Shown here: one piece after another, positions 22,271 to 33,960 of the stretch
How positions within the stretch are numbered: position 1 is the first letter of the stretch
Layout: each line of letters opens with the position of its first letter
DNA from: Hamiltosporidium tvaerminnensis
Taxonomy: Eukaryota > Microsporidia > Dubosqiidae
DNA length: 64,000 nucleotides
Direction: 5' to 3'
NCBI GenBank assembly: GCA_022605425.2
Contig: JAKIMF020000004.1
Coordinates: 989,501 to 1,053,500, forward strand
The notes under the pieces: generated by a model
Databases searched by the model: none
What the model saw: only the letters and a program-made list of their open reading frames with translations
What the model was told of the DNA's origin: nothing
Position numbers and translations under genes: made by a program

Positions 22271-25200
22271 CTAATATTTTGTGTTATCTGTAAAAAATTG
22301 TATACTGACATTTATTAAATTATGCAATATCATACTAAGTTTATATATTATGCTTTTGATTGTTCTAAGAATATAGCAGTATGATTAACATTTCCCTCAT
22401 AACCATCTTTAAATTTAGCCTAAAAAATTTTCCAAGAGAATTAATTTATGAAATTTTGTATTTCTTTTAAATTTAAGGATCGTTTTATTTAATATGGGTT
22501 CCTACTTGCCACATTGAAAGAACATTCTAGATCGTAAAATATGCCTGAAATGGTCAATTTTACATCAGTATATATTATATCAAGATATAATATCATTGTT
22601 TTGTTTAATGAAGGCGATGATTTATAGTACATATTGAGTTATTTTTAGATATAATTTGTTCGGTTTTCAAAAGCGTTATTGTGGTTTATAAAATAATTTA
22701 TTTAAATTTTATAAGCCGATTCTGAGTCAGTTTCTTGGTGGTTGCACAAATATAACAATTTAGACAGCGCTATAGATAATTTAAAAAGCCAGATGAAATT
22801 TTTGCACCCTATGTACATGCTTATGATAGCAGTATATGTGTTCATTTTTAACATATATTTTCCTAATTAAAAATCTATTTCTTTTTAGTCGCAAAAAAAC
22901 TAATTTAGTTGAAGTTTCAACTAAATTTATTGCGTAAAACATGTTTTGTTCAAACTACAAATTTAAATATAATAAATATGTTTTTTAGTTGTTCATTCAT
23001 AATTATATCCAAGCTAAGACTTATACAAATGTAGATCATAATTCCTTTAAAATGAAAAAAGTCTTGCAAAGAGTATTCGATGAAAATCTCAAAACAAATA
23101 ATAGATCATTTTCTTTCTTACCTTGTCACTTTCTTAATTTATTGTTATCAAGAACAATTAAATTATTTTAAACCAAAAATTGAATAGTTCTATAAATATG
23201 CATTACAAAAAGTGCTTTTTGAATTTGATGAATCTATATATAGCGAGAGTGAATCAAGCTGATATTGTGGGGAGAAATTTCTGAGTATTTTTTTCTAAAC
23301 TATATTTTATTCTAGAATCTTAGAACCACAATTTAACGTAATTAATTTAAAATATATTTACAATCCGACCTTAATTTTGGCAAAAAAAGTATTTATAGAT
23401 TCGATCTTATAAATAATGTTTGTTCTATTGTCTCTTGAACTAACATCGTTTGAATATTTTAATAAAATTTAGATATATTTAGACTCATTTATTGAATATC
23501 TCTTCATTTCTTAAAGATGGTTTGGTCGATAGAGTTCTTATATAATATTTTTTTAGGTGCTTAAACTCAATTTCATTACGTAATACTTTTTTAAGTTTAC
23601 ATCATATATATTCATGTTTTTGTTACGTATTTTTGTTACAATTGCTGCTGTCTGTTTTTTTATTTTATCAGAATAATGTTCTGGAATCTTTCTCTGAATT
23701 TTAGATGTTTTTGAAAAATATCTCTGCTAAAAAAATACTATTTTACACAGTAATTTTGATTTTATTTCTGTGGCTCTCCGAAAACACGAATTTACGTTAA
23801 TTATAGTTTTAAACATTATTCAAAAACGACACAAAAACATGGCTTAGGTATTTTAAATGTATTAAGTCTCTTTGGTTTATACTTAACTTTTTTTATAAGA
23901 TTCATTGTGAAAATTTTAACATTTATTCTAAGAGCTCAAAAGGAAATTTTTCAAAATATAATTCAAGCTACAATTAAATTTTTGAATGCAGATTCTATCT
24001 CATAGTCCGTCATCTTTTTTACGTAAAACTAAAAAACTGATTTTAATTGTGAGATTAATCTATATCTTTGTAAGTAATTACATTCAAAAAAAACATTTAT
24101 CAAGATTATAGAATTGAATTCAATTTGTTGGGTTCAAGATAACACAATATTTTATAATAATAGAATTGAAATTTTTAAAAATAGTTTTTTTAATGTAAAT
24201 TTTTACTGTTAACTCCATAAATATTATCTTGGTGTTTAATATTTTATTATTGAATACCTATTAATATCATAATTTAAAACTCAATTTTTAAGTAGCGAAA
24301 ATTGTGTTTTAAACACGGAAATTAATAAAGATTAAAAAATAAATATTTTTTTTCTAAAATGTTAGATGTTTCTACAACTTTGGGTAAATGATTTTTTTTT
24401 CAAAGTATCTTCGGCTTAAACCCGAATCGTAGAATATAAAGCTTCTTTGCAAGTCCAAATAATAGCAACTGATACCAAAAGAGATTTATTTTACCCAAAA
24501 CCTAATTTACAAATAATTTATTTATGTAGTGGCTTCTTTTGTGCATTTTAAAACATTTAAACGGTTTTTTCATCCAACTAAAAAATCTACACTTTCATAC
24601 TGGTTTTTCAAGAAAATTCAATTTTTGTGCCTATTTAAGAAAAGCCAATGAGTAATTACTTATGTGATTCTTTGTTTCTTAAATATAAATCACCCAATTT
24701 TTAACATTGATTAAGTATAAATGATCTATCTAGTGAGGTCCTATACTATTCTAAAATTTGTATTTCTGTTTTCAAAATGATTCTATATAACTTCAAAATA
24801 TCTTAAAATGTATCATGTTAATGCTGAAAACTATAAAATTGTTTAATAAAATTTTGTTTAAAATTTATTTGATACAAATTCATGCAATCGTTTGAGTAAT
24901 AATAATAGAATATATTTTTAAGGGTGCACTATAAGTCAATGTACTCTATACATTAAGATAGGCTGCGCAAATTTTATATTTATTCCTATTTAAGATTCTT
25001 TCAGATCCATAATCGCTAAATAAATCGCATTTTTGGTTTCGAACCTAGTTTATTATTTAATATATTTAATCCTAGGACATCAAATGAAAATAAAATCAAT
25101 TATTTTAAAAAGTTTCTTATGAGTTGATATTAATTTTATTAATATCATGAGTATTGTAGTTGATTAACTTTTTAACACATAAATTTTCTAAGTAAAAATC

Positions 25201-25619
25201 TAATATTTTTTTCTATTTCGTTTTTAATTTATTTAATATATAATTTTTTTTATGAAAATATGTGATATTACTTTTTCAGAAATACCATTATTATCCTTAA
25301 ATGTATCACAAAAGCATACTATTTAATTTTAATCAATTTGTTTAAAAATTTCTTTTCTTGGAAAATATCAGTAGTTTAAAAAAGAATAAAAAAAACCACA
25401 AAAAGTATGATCAAATATTTATTAGATTTAAGATATTCTGGATTGAAGGAATAAGTTTTTATGAATGATAAAACCTAAATATTTATTGATCAAAGGAACT
25501 TCAAAATGATTAGTAGAGTAAATATGTCATTTTAATATTATCTAGAATAATGAATCAAAATTTCAAAAATAGATAGAAGTAAATTTAAAAAGATAAGTAG
25601 AAATCTTTGCATTTATTTT
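22271..25619. other. 3.3-kb AT-rich stretch without a recognised gene
   Basis: No frame longer than about 60 codons that looks real, no tRNA-like fold and no known repeat. Scattered short words recall the surrounding relics but are too decayed to assign. Confidence 0.5.
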
Positions 25620-26075
25620 TTAAAATGAAGCTATTTTTGGTATTTTTTTGTAAAATTTTTTCCCTTTATACTTTAAATCAGAATATTTCTCTTTGACTTT
25701 GTTCGCTATTTTTTTAGTAAAATATTTTTGTTTATCGTTATAAGAATCAATTTTATCCTCTAATTTATCCTTAAATTTATTTATTTTTCTATTTTGATCT
25801 TTCAGATGTGAAACCGATTTTTTTTGTTTAGATTTTTCATCTGGTTTGTTTTTGATTTCTGCGCCTCTTTTGGTAGGTTTAAATTTTGTGCTATTCATCG
25901 GTATATTGTATTTTTCTGCAATGTGTTGCGCAAATTCTTTTTGTTTATTTGCTTTTTGTTGTCGAGTTGTCGGGTTTCTACTTCGACTTATATCAGTTGC
26001 AACAAAGGAACAAATATGTTTTAAAAAAAATATAAAAAATATGTTAATATGATACATTCGATACAATTTGGACAT
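25620..26075 (-). CDS. Secreted, highly basic protein of unknown function
   Basis: 151 residues, not recognised. The first ~26 residues are a plausible signal peptide (hydrophobic run INIFFIFFLKHICSFVA, about 10-26); an alternative start at Met7 (26057) would give a more usual length. The mature part is strongly charged and lysine-rich, without cysteines, with helical character in the second half (DKLEDKIDSYNDKQKYFTKK). No membrane span follows the signal. In microsporidia this layout suits a secreted, spore-wall, polar-tube-associated or host-directed protein, but no known family motif is visible. No CCC signal precedes either start. The nearest gene is at 26508 on the other strand, a divergent arrangement. 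Confidence 0.6.
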   Translation of the reverse strand: MSKLYRMYHINIFFIFFLKHICSFVATDISRSRNPTTRQQKANKQKEFAQHIAEKYNIPMNSTKFKPTKRGAEIKNKPDEKSKQKKSVSHLKDQNRKINKFKDKLEDKIDSYNDKQKYFTKKIANKVKEKYSDLKYKGKKFYKKIPKIASF

Positions 26076-26500
26076 GATTTTCTTAAATTTATAAAATATT
26101 GAAATTGATTTCTATTTAAAATTTTATTCTCCTTTAAAACAAAGTCAATTTATTTTTGAAATATTTCATTCGTAGTTTGATTTAAAATTAAATAAAAGGT
26201 AAATTAATTTTATGATTTCTCAAGAATCATAAATAATTTATCTCAGAAAAAAATATGCACTTAATCTTTATTCAGTAGAAATATAATACTGGTCATTTAG
26301 TTCAAACGATTTATTTTAAATTCGATAAAAAAAAGTGTAAATTATTTTTCATACTTAGATTTTTTATAATTGTTTTGATTCTGAATAAATCATGTTATTT
26401 TAAAACTGTTTAGCCAATTTTTATTCTGTATTTCAACTCAGAAATTTTAAATTGAAAATATATAATTTTTTTTACAAATTTGAAATTTTGATAAATGATA
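26076..26500. other. Divergent intergenic region
   Basis: 432 bp, very AT-rich, between the start codons of the secreted basic protein (minus) and the 378-residue protein (plus); it presumably holds both promoters. Only the CCC patch next to the plus-strand start is visible. Confidence 0.4.
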
Positions 26501-26506
26501 ACCCAT
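26501..26506 (+). promoter_or_regulatory. CCC-type start signal of the 378-residue protein
   Basis: ACCCAT with CCC at 26502-26504, three bases before the ATG at 26508. This proximity supports the chosen start. Confidence 0.55.
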
Positions 26507-26507
26507 T

Positions 26508-27644
26508 ATGGATTTCAAAAAAGAAATAGATTTATGCTTAGAAAACATCAAAGACAGGAAATGGATTAAGGAAAATAAAAAAAGAATGCGAATATTTTTT
26601 CTGAATAATAAAGAAGCATTAGACGAATTAAATTTAATGATAAATACACCAAGAAATTATTGTGTATTGCGGGTTTTTGAAAAACTAGAAATCCCTGTTC
26701 AAGAGAATGTATTAATTGATAGTCTAAACACACGAAATAATTTAAACCAATACATGTATGGGCTTATTTTCTACTTACATCAAAAAAAATTAATTTCCTC
26801 GGAATGTATGGATATTATTAAAGAAAAATTTAAGGAAGTAAAAAATTATGATGAAATAATGTCTGAAACAGAGAAAAGATGTATTCTTGAAAGAATAGAA
26901 AGTGATAGAATTAAATATAAAAAAGATAGAGAAATGAAACTAAAGGTTTACGATCGAGAAATTGAATTAAATAAATTATATAGAAAAACCGAAATATTGA
27001 ATGAAGAGGAAATATTAAATGCTAAGTGTATTTCTAAAAACTTAAAGATTTTATATATTTTAGATTTCGATTATATACTTTTCATGAAAGTTAATAATTT
27101 AGAAAGAAAATCTGATTACAATTTAATTAAAGATTCGATAAATAGCATGCAAAATATCTTAAAAACTATTTATGATGAAACATATGACAATTTATATGAA
27201 AAAAGGCTTGATTTGCAGAGGAAAGAATTCTTAAAATTGGTAAAAGAAAAATATGCAGAAAAATATATTGAAATGACAAACAAAAATTATTTTGATAGAT
27301 TTTTAGATAGGGATTTGTACATTGAAGCATGTAAAATCACCGATGTACAAATAAGTCGGGTGGTTTCTATATTAAGAAAACTATTTGAAAAAAGCCTAAA
27401 TTTTGTTTTAGTTACAAGCGCTACAATGTCACAAGTTTTAGCAGAAATGACTTTTTTTAGGATTGATTGTGAATTCTCTAAAAATGTAACTGTTTTTAGG
27501 GAGTTCGATAAATGTATAAATTCTTTTTATAAAGATTTTGATAAAATTATTTATTTCGGCTATCGTGATCATGATATCGGTAATTTTTTCTTTAAAGAAA
27601 ATCTTTATTTTTTTGAAAAAAGAATTTCTTGGGATAATAAATGA
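26508..27644 (+). CDS. Conserved-looking hypothetical protein, mostly helical
   Basis: 378 residues, intact, no family recognised with confidence. The N-terminal two thirds is rich in Lys, Glu, Leu and Ile and reads as long helices, with a coiled-coil-like stretch at about 120-165. Near residue 183 there is a hydrophobic strand followed by DFDYILF; a second strand with VTSATM occurs near 303 and IYFGYRDHD near 353. Strand-D-x-D, strand-T/S and a late GxxDxD recall the order of HAD-fold motifs, but the spacing is long and the key residues are not convincing. No signal peptide or membrane span. Its CCC start signal and uninterrupted length argue that it is a real gene. Confidence 0.7.
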   Translation: MDFKKEIDLCLENIKDRKWIKENKKRMRIFFLNNKEALDELNLMINTPRNYCVLRVFEKLEIPVQENVLIDSLNTRNNLNQYMYGLIFYLHQKKLISSECMDIIKEKFKEVKNYDEIMSETEKRCILERIESDRIKYKKDREMKLKVYDREIELNKLYRKTEILNEEEILNAKCISKNLKILYILDFDYILFMKVNNLERKSDYNLIKDSINSMQNILKTIYDETYDNLYEKRLDLQRKEFLKLVKEKYAEKYIEMTNKNYFDRFLDRDLYIEACKITDVQISRVVSILRKLFEKSLNFVLVTSATMSQVLAEMTFFRIDCEFSKNVTVFREFDKCINSFYKDFDKIIYFGYRDHDIGNFFFKENLYFFEKRISWDNK

Positions 27645-29129
27645 GGTGTAAATTCACATTTTTTTTACACTTTACACAAACAAAAAATTTTATCGACTTC
27701 GAATTTCTTAATTTTGGAATTTGAAAAAATTACCCCTCATGCAATGACTAGTCAAAAAGAAATTTATATTTTCTTCTGTTACATCTTTGCTATAAAAAAT
27801 CGTTCTAGAGAGTTCAACCTATTTAATATTGTTTGGATAGTTTTTGATCAAACATTTTGATTTAAATTTTTTCTTTTATATTTTTCGGCTACTTTGACTT
27901 TTTTAACATAAATCGAATTACTTTATAATTTCATGACTCCATACTTCAGCTAAAAATACATAAATAAATAATAGTATGCGGGCAAAACTTAATAGTTAAC
28001 TTAATAAAAGCAATAACATAATATTTGGCTAAATTTAAATCATATAGACTATCAGTTTCGGAGAAAATTTAATACCATATAATTTTTACAAAATCTGTTA
28101 AATAATAATGATTTTTATAAGTCTGGTTAAAAATATTTTCAAAGTTTTTCTTACTTTTTAATCCAAAATTTATTTATAAAAATTATGTATTTTAAAATGA
28201 TAGATCTTTGGATGCTTATTATTTGAATAATATCAAGATGTTTTTATAAAGTTATATTGGTAAAATCGAACACATCGAATTTTTCTAAATCTAAATTTTA
28301 GATAAATTCTTAGGTTGAAATATAATAAACTAAATTTCATAAATAATATTACATTCTTGTATTTTTGTTCCGTTTTTTAGTTTTTTAATTTTTAGTTTTT
28401 TAGTTTTTTAGATTTTAGTTTTTTAGTTTTTTAGTTTTTTAGTTTTTTAGTTTTTAAATGATTTTGATTTGGAGATGTTCTATTGCTTAAAATTCTTTTA
28501 ATATTAAGCAAAAAACCACAAATTGAAAATTGAATATAAAATAATTATATTTAATGAACCGCGTTCATTTGAATGCATTTGATAGGATGATAAAGCTTTC
28601 TTGCTTGCAACTAAGGATAATTTGATGCATTTAAATATTCTCCAAAATCAACAAATTTTAAAATATGTTTTTAGGAAATAAATATATTTTATGTAATGTT
28701 GTAGAGGTTTTAAGTTCATAATTCAATGTTATCTATGTTTCTGATTGATAATAATATCTAATTCATTTAATATCCTATTATTATCTCAAAAGTATGTTTT
28801 ATTTTACTAAAATCACGTTAAATTATTTTTTTAAAAATAAATTTGGTTACATAATTACCTGTTCCTCTTTTACCTCTCAATGTCGAGGATGAACGAACGA
28901 ATGTTTTCCATTTGTTTCTTATAATCAATTGCAACTCGATATTATAGGGGGTATGTCTATATATCCAGTGTGTTTATACTTCACCAGAATGGCCGCAATG
29001 ATTCCACAACAAATTGTACACATTCATTACCAAGCTGAAATTTTTTAATGTGGTTATGCTCACCCTTCACAGAGTATATCAATGTATCAATATAAATTTA
29101 AATGAATCTATAAGTTCAATTGATATTTT
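27645..29129. other. Intergenic region with a GC-richer patch
   Basis: AT-rich up to about 28860 apart from the TTTTTTAG microsatellite. From about 28860 to 29060 base composition rises (CTCAATGTCGAGGATGAACG, CAGAATGGCCGCAATG) with no recognisable gene, perhaps an old mobile fragment ahead of the LINE relic that follows. Confidence 0.4.
28372..28457. repeat. (TTTTTTAG)n microsatellite
   Basis: About ten imperfect units of TTTTTTAG in 86 bp, with one ATT-type interruption in the middle. Confidence 0.85.
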
Positions 29130-30190
29130 TTATGAGATATTTTTTTGCATAATTCCTTAAAGAAATTTTAAAATTATTATCAGAATTGTAGTTTCTCCGG
29201 AAATAGTAATCTATTCAGAATGACTCTAAAAAAGAAAAAGTGAAGAATTTGTATAGCTAGAAAATTTTCGAGGATTTCGACCTATGGCGGGATTTGAGGT
29301 AAGGAAATGCGCTTTCCTGTATGATTTTTAATATCACGTTCGAAACTGCTATGTGAAAAGTAAGAAATTTTTCGAAAGAGAATTTTACAACTGAGAAATA
29401 CACTTTTAAGGCTATTCCGATGACATTTATATAAAAGAAAAATAATAGACGATCTTCGCGATCATTATGAAAGATAAAACAGGAAAAGCAAGTCTTCTTT
29501 TGATTATAAAAAATGTACATGTATACTTCTAGAAATCAAGAAAAATGTCCCATCCTATTTCCAAGTAAATAGATACCGCTTTAAGAGTAAATCCTCTTTT
29601 GAGTATCTAGGTATGTTTCTGCCGTATAGTAATGATAACACTGAGGGAATAAAATAAAAAATTACAGCAGGAAACAAAACATATTTTGGATTACACGAAA
29701 TCCTTACATATCGATTTTGAAGCTGAAAAGCAAAAAAAGAATATTAAAACCAGTTTTTTACTTATGGTGACATACAACTGCGGAACTTGAATATCGAGAA
29801 ACTTAATGAAGCGATAATAGACTTATAAGAACGAAAGATTGAAGAATTTAAGACCAATATAAAATCGCCAAGGCCGGAGATTAATTCGTAAAACATTGGC
29901 TGCAATATTTATATCGGCATCTGGCATAGGTAAACACTGTTTAAAGAACCAGGCTCCCATATCTGGGTCATCTTGAGTGAATGCCTGGAAGCAGAGCATT
30001 AAAAAGGTGTATATGTTCAATCCGAATTTGAAGACTTCCTAGTCGTCACAAAACTAGAGGAGTTATGATGTAAAAAAGGATCACAGTCACCTTGGTATAG
30101 ATGAATGAAAAAGATTTGCGCTTTATCGTGACAGGTGGAAGTTTCTAGTAAATTAAGCTAGGGCTCTTAATGGGCCACGATGCCATGAGT
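29130..30190 (+). pseudogene. Arthropod-like LINE, 3' fragment (second family)
   Basis: Parallels 58295-59350 step by step: CCTGTATGATTTTTAATATCAC corresponds to the CCTGTATGCTTTTAAACATCAC region, then AGAAATACACTTTT, GAAATCAAGAAAAATGTCCC and CAGGAAACAAAACATATTTTGG, and both end in GGCTAGGGCTCTTAATGGGCC-like sequence followed by GTAAATAAGTAAA. This is the post-YxDD part and 3' end of a LINE reverse transcriptase. Stops and frameshifts are frequent; minus-strand frames here are meaningless shadows. Confidence 0.75.
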
Positions 30191-30786
30191 AAATAAGTAA
30201 ATTTTCAAAAAAATCATTCTTAAATTTTTTATATATTTCATGTCATCATTTTAAGCAATTTATTTTCATTTTATATTCGACTCGTATTTTATATTTATCT
30301 TGGGTTCCTCGATGTGATAAATCCATCTACAATGAAAGGTATAGTATTTTTCGTTTATCTTTTTTAACACCAGCTCTCTCATGACTTGCTTAATTGTAAG
30401 GATATTCGTTCCTTTTTCTTTAAAGTTTTGCAAAAAAAAAATATTTTTAAAATAGATTTTTTTGAAATTTAATGTTTCAATGTCTTTTGACAGAGACAAT
30501 TTTAATCAAAATATTCCTATCTTGATATCTATAAAAATACTTAGAAAATTTGAATTATTTAAAAGAAATACACATCTGAATATAATTTTTTTTAGCCAAA
30601 AATTTGGTTTTAACAAACAAATCCCAAATTTTCTTTAAAATTTGCGAGACAGTAAAGTTTTATAAGATATATACCAGTAAAATAAGAAATAGACTCAATT
30701 TAAAATTAAATAGAATTTAATACTTCTGTATTATATGACTAAATTAGCGGCATGCCAACACAAAGGAAATCCCCTAGATTTGTGTT
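30191..30786. other. AT-rich spacer downstream of the transporter gene
   Basis: Nothing recognised. It includes the probable 3' untranslated region of the transporter, which is on the minus strand. Confidence 0.4.
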
Positions 30787-31797
30787 TTATTGGATGGGAT
30801 TCTTGGTTGAGTAAACAATATATGCATTGAATATTATGCAAACCAAACTACCCAGTATTGGAAGTAAATTATATTCTTTTTGAATTAATCTTTCGAAGTT
30901 ACCAAAATAAAGAGAAACTGAAATTAAACTAGCAGTAAATGCTACCAATCCAAAAGAGTTGATGTATTTAGAGGCAGAAAGATAAAATGTTGACAACGAA
31001 ATGGTATATAAAAACAGATATACATAATTCTTTGAGTAAAAATTCAAACTCCATCGAATATTAAATACGTAGTCTCTATAGAAATAACCTGTCATCATAA
31101 AACCTGTCAAAAACCCGAATAAAGTAAATCCTTTTAAATAATTTCCAATTCCAACTTCAGGAATGATTTTTGCCTGAATGAATCCGTTTGTTACACAACA
31201 TAAATCTGACAATAAAATATAAAAAATTCCTAGCAATGATATTTTTATAGGAATCACACTTGTAAAATAATTTATACATAATATCGCGATTACTAATGCA
31301 AAAAATTCTATGAATAAAATATAATCAAATTCGCTAGTTTTAAAAACAAAAGATTCTAGAATCATTGTAATTGGTGTATTCATCTGTGATAGCATAACAA
31401 CTATATAACTACTGAGTTCTTTATATGCCCTTAGCTGAAAGTATCCACCTAAAAAATCTGTCATTCCTGCCACTACGTAATAGAAAATATTAATTTTAAA
31501 AAAACCGTTTGCAGGTTGAAAGAGGTATAAAACGTGGCCTCCGATATGAATCACAATATATGCCATTGATAATGCGTAGAATGGAATAAAATTCGTATTT
31601 GTATTTAAAAAACTGGCAGATAGAGCTGCAACTGAAAGAATCAATGATAAAACTTGCCCGGATATGAATTTAAGAATTTCTGTTTTCCCCATAAATCGAA
31701 TTTTTTTATTCTTTAAATAGTTTTTATAAAAAATAAATTTAGCTTTTTTTGATAAACAAAAGCTTTGACACGTTTTTTTTGTATCAAAACGAAGCAA
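30787..31797 (-). CDS. Membrane transporter, drug/metabolite (CRT/SLC35-like) type
   Basis: 336 residues with about ten hydrophobic spans and short loops, the layout of the drug/metabolite transporter superfamily. The span pair around YKELSSYIVVMLSQMNTPITMILESFVFK resembles the fourth and fifth helices of chloroquine-resistance-transporter-like and SLC35-like carriers, which move small solutes or nucleotide sugars across internal or plasma membranes. The substrate cannot be inferred. The first 35 residues are basic and poorly hydrophobic; Met36 (31692; MGKTEILKF) begins right before the first span and is an equally likely start. It is an isolated gene. An intact frame with consistent hydrophobicity supports a functional protein. 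Confidence 0.75.
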   Translation of the reverse strand: MLRFDTKKTCQSFCLSKKAKFIFYKNYLKNKKIRFMGKTEILKFISGQVLSLILSVAALSASFLNTNTNFIPFYALSMAYIVIHIGGHVLYLFQPANGFFKINIFYYVVAGMTDFLGGYFQLRAYKELSSYIVVMLSQMNTPITMILESFVFKTSEFDYILFIEFFALVIAILCINYFTSVIPIKISLLGIFYILLSDLCCVTNGFIQAKIIPEVGIGNYLKGFTLFGFLTGFMMTGYFYRDYVFNIRWSLNFYSKNYVYLFLYTISLSTFYLSASKYINSFGLVAFTASLISVSLYFGNFERLIQKEYNLLPILGSLVCIIFNAYIVYSTKNPIQ

Positions 31798-33249
31798 GAT
31801 AATCTTTAATATGAATTAAAGATTTAAAATCCGTGTCAATTTTCCATTTATAGAATTCCTCAGAAAAAAGAATTGATTTTTTTACATTTTTATTTAATAA
31901 TTTAAAGTGCGCAATTTTAATTAGATTTAACTTGCTAATGAATCACGAATCTAAAAAAAATATTTAAAATCTCTTAAACTCAAATACTTTTTCATAAAAG
32001 CTGGGGATTAGAAATATATTTAATCAAAACAAAACGAATGTAGTATTGCGTACCTTCTTATTTTATAAAACAGAGCATATAAATATTAGTAAATATTAAA
32101 TAGAAAGAATTAAATTAAAAACATATTAAATGAATTTGACAAAAATGGCGGTACTTAATATGCCTTATAAGGAAAAGTTCGTTATTTTAAAAAATTATAA
32201 ATTTTAAATTCGACATTTATTCAAAAAAGATTCAAATGTGCATTTTTAAAAATTTTACAAGAAAATTATAGTTCCTCCGTGGAATTTAATTTATTTTCTT
32301 CTTATGTTATTGTTTATTTCGTCTAATAACCAAAATAAAAATCTATAATTTGTTTTTTATCATTAAAAAATTTGTAGTTAATAATTATTTTCAATTTTTA
32401 GAAAAAACCATTTTTTTGCGGTGAAAAATGATATTTCATCATATCATACATTGTTTTCTGTTTAAGATCATTTATGTTTGACTATTTTTGGAAAGCTAAA
32501 TCAAAGTGGCAATATTATTAATAGTTTTCGAAAAAGTAATGATGTTTCAAAACTTGGATTTGCAAGAAATCGTTTTTCTGGATCTACTATGAGATGTATT
32601 ATTATTCATGTTTTGGGTGTTTTGGCAACATTTAAAGCATCAAGGATAAATTCATGGATTTCAATTCATTTTCGAATCTATCTTGCGTATTTCAACAACA
32701 AGTAGGAGCAATTTCAAAGTTATTTTAGACTAATACCAGTATATTTAAGTTTTATATTCTGATACTTACACTGAGCCTGTTAAGTAAAACAATGTTAATT
32801 TGTAAAAAAAATTACTATAGTTTAACTTTTTTTAAATTCCTAGTTTATATTTTTAAAAATAATTAGTATATGATCAAGTATAAACTACATAAAATTTTGA
32901 AACAAACGAATGAGTTGTTTTAAATTCTTTGAGTATTTCATTTCATTGGTGCACATTTTATTATTTAATATGAATCGGGTTTAATCTCAAAATCTTGATA
33001 TTAGCACATTTTTTAATTCATTTTAAATATAAAATAAAAATCTGTTATTTTTTTAATAAAAAGAAATTTATATCGAGTTAGGTTTTTATTTAATTATAAT
33101 TTAGGGTAAAAATATTTTTATCAATTTAGATACTTCCTCAGCCTATTTTCCATACTTTATTCTTTCTTTCATAAATCCGTGTACCGTTTAACTTTATTGT
33201 CGGTTTTTCTATTGTGGTTATGAAATGTAATTTATAAGCAAAATATTTT
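31798..33249. other. AT-rich spacer, nothing recognised
   Basis: About 1.4 kb without a convincing frame. A 75-codon frame at 32478-32705 has somewhat more balanced composition but matches nothing I know and lacks a start signal. Confidence 0.4.
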
Positions 33250-33960
33250 TTGTATTTACTTTTTTAGCATGTTCTCCTTTGTTCTTTCATTGCTTTGAAG
33301 GGAGTAAGTTGTGTATGTCTCTATGATCTTTCAACAAATCAAATAATTCTCCCGAACTCTCTTCGCTTGATGTCTTAAGTTAGGTTCTCTACCTTGATTA
33401 AAAAAATTGTTTCGACTGTCTTTTGTTTTGCACTATCTAAATAGCATTTTCTTTTATATCAAAAGAAATTTTAAGTCTTTTTAGATATATCTTATTATAT
33501 GTTCCCAACATATCATTCCAGGTTATCACATAAAGAATTATCTCCTCTTTAGTAGTATTAAAAAGACTAACTCCTTTTAAATAAACGATATTTAACCATT
33601 TTCTCGTTTCAACTATTTAGAATAAATATAAAGATGTAATTATTATTTCAATAGGTATATCATATGTATTCTCACATTTAATATAGACATAAAAATTTAT
33701 AATATAAATTATTCTATTCTGAATTTTTATATTGGTAGCTGAAATAAATTTTTGAATATTAAACAAATCTCTAAGAAATGATTTAAGCAATATATGATTT
33801 AAATAAGCTTTTTTATTCCAAATACATTTTATCTTGGCTATGATTGCATGCTCCTTAATATTAATTTCATTTTTCTGCTCTTTACAAAAATGGAACAATT
33901 CATGGTAAATTTTTGGAGAAATGAACATCCTTGAATATACTTTTAGAATTTATCTCATTG
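33250..33960 (-). pseudogene. LINE fragment copy E, endonuclease end
   Basis: The segment 33355-33420 matches the tail region of the LINE at 14380-14445 (AAATTGTTTCGACTGTCTTTT), and 33495-33560 matches 14520-14575 (CATTCCAGGTTATCACATAAAG). The minus frame 33617-33928 still aligns with the endonuclease: LLKSFLRDLFNIQKF against HSVQEILDNEYAEIR, and YDIPIEIIITS against the LIEVGITS block. The RPD motif is lost. The long open stretch is a chance survivor of decay, not a gene. Confidence 0.6.
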
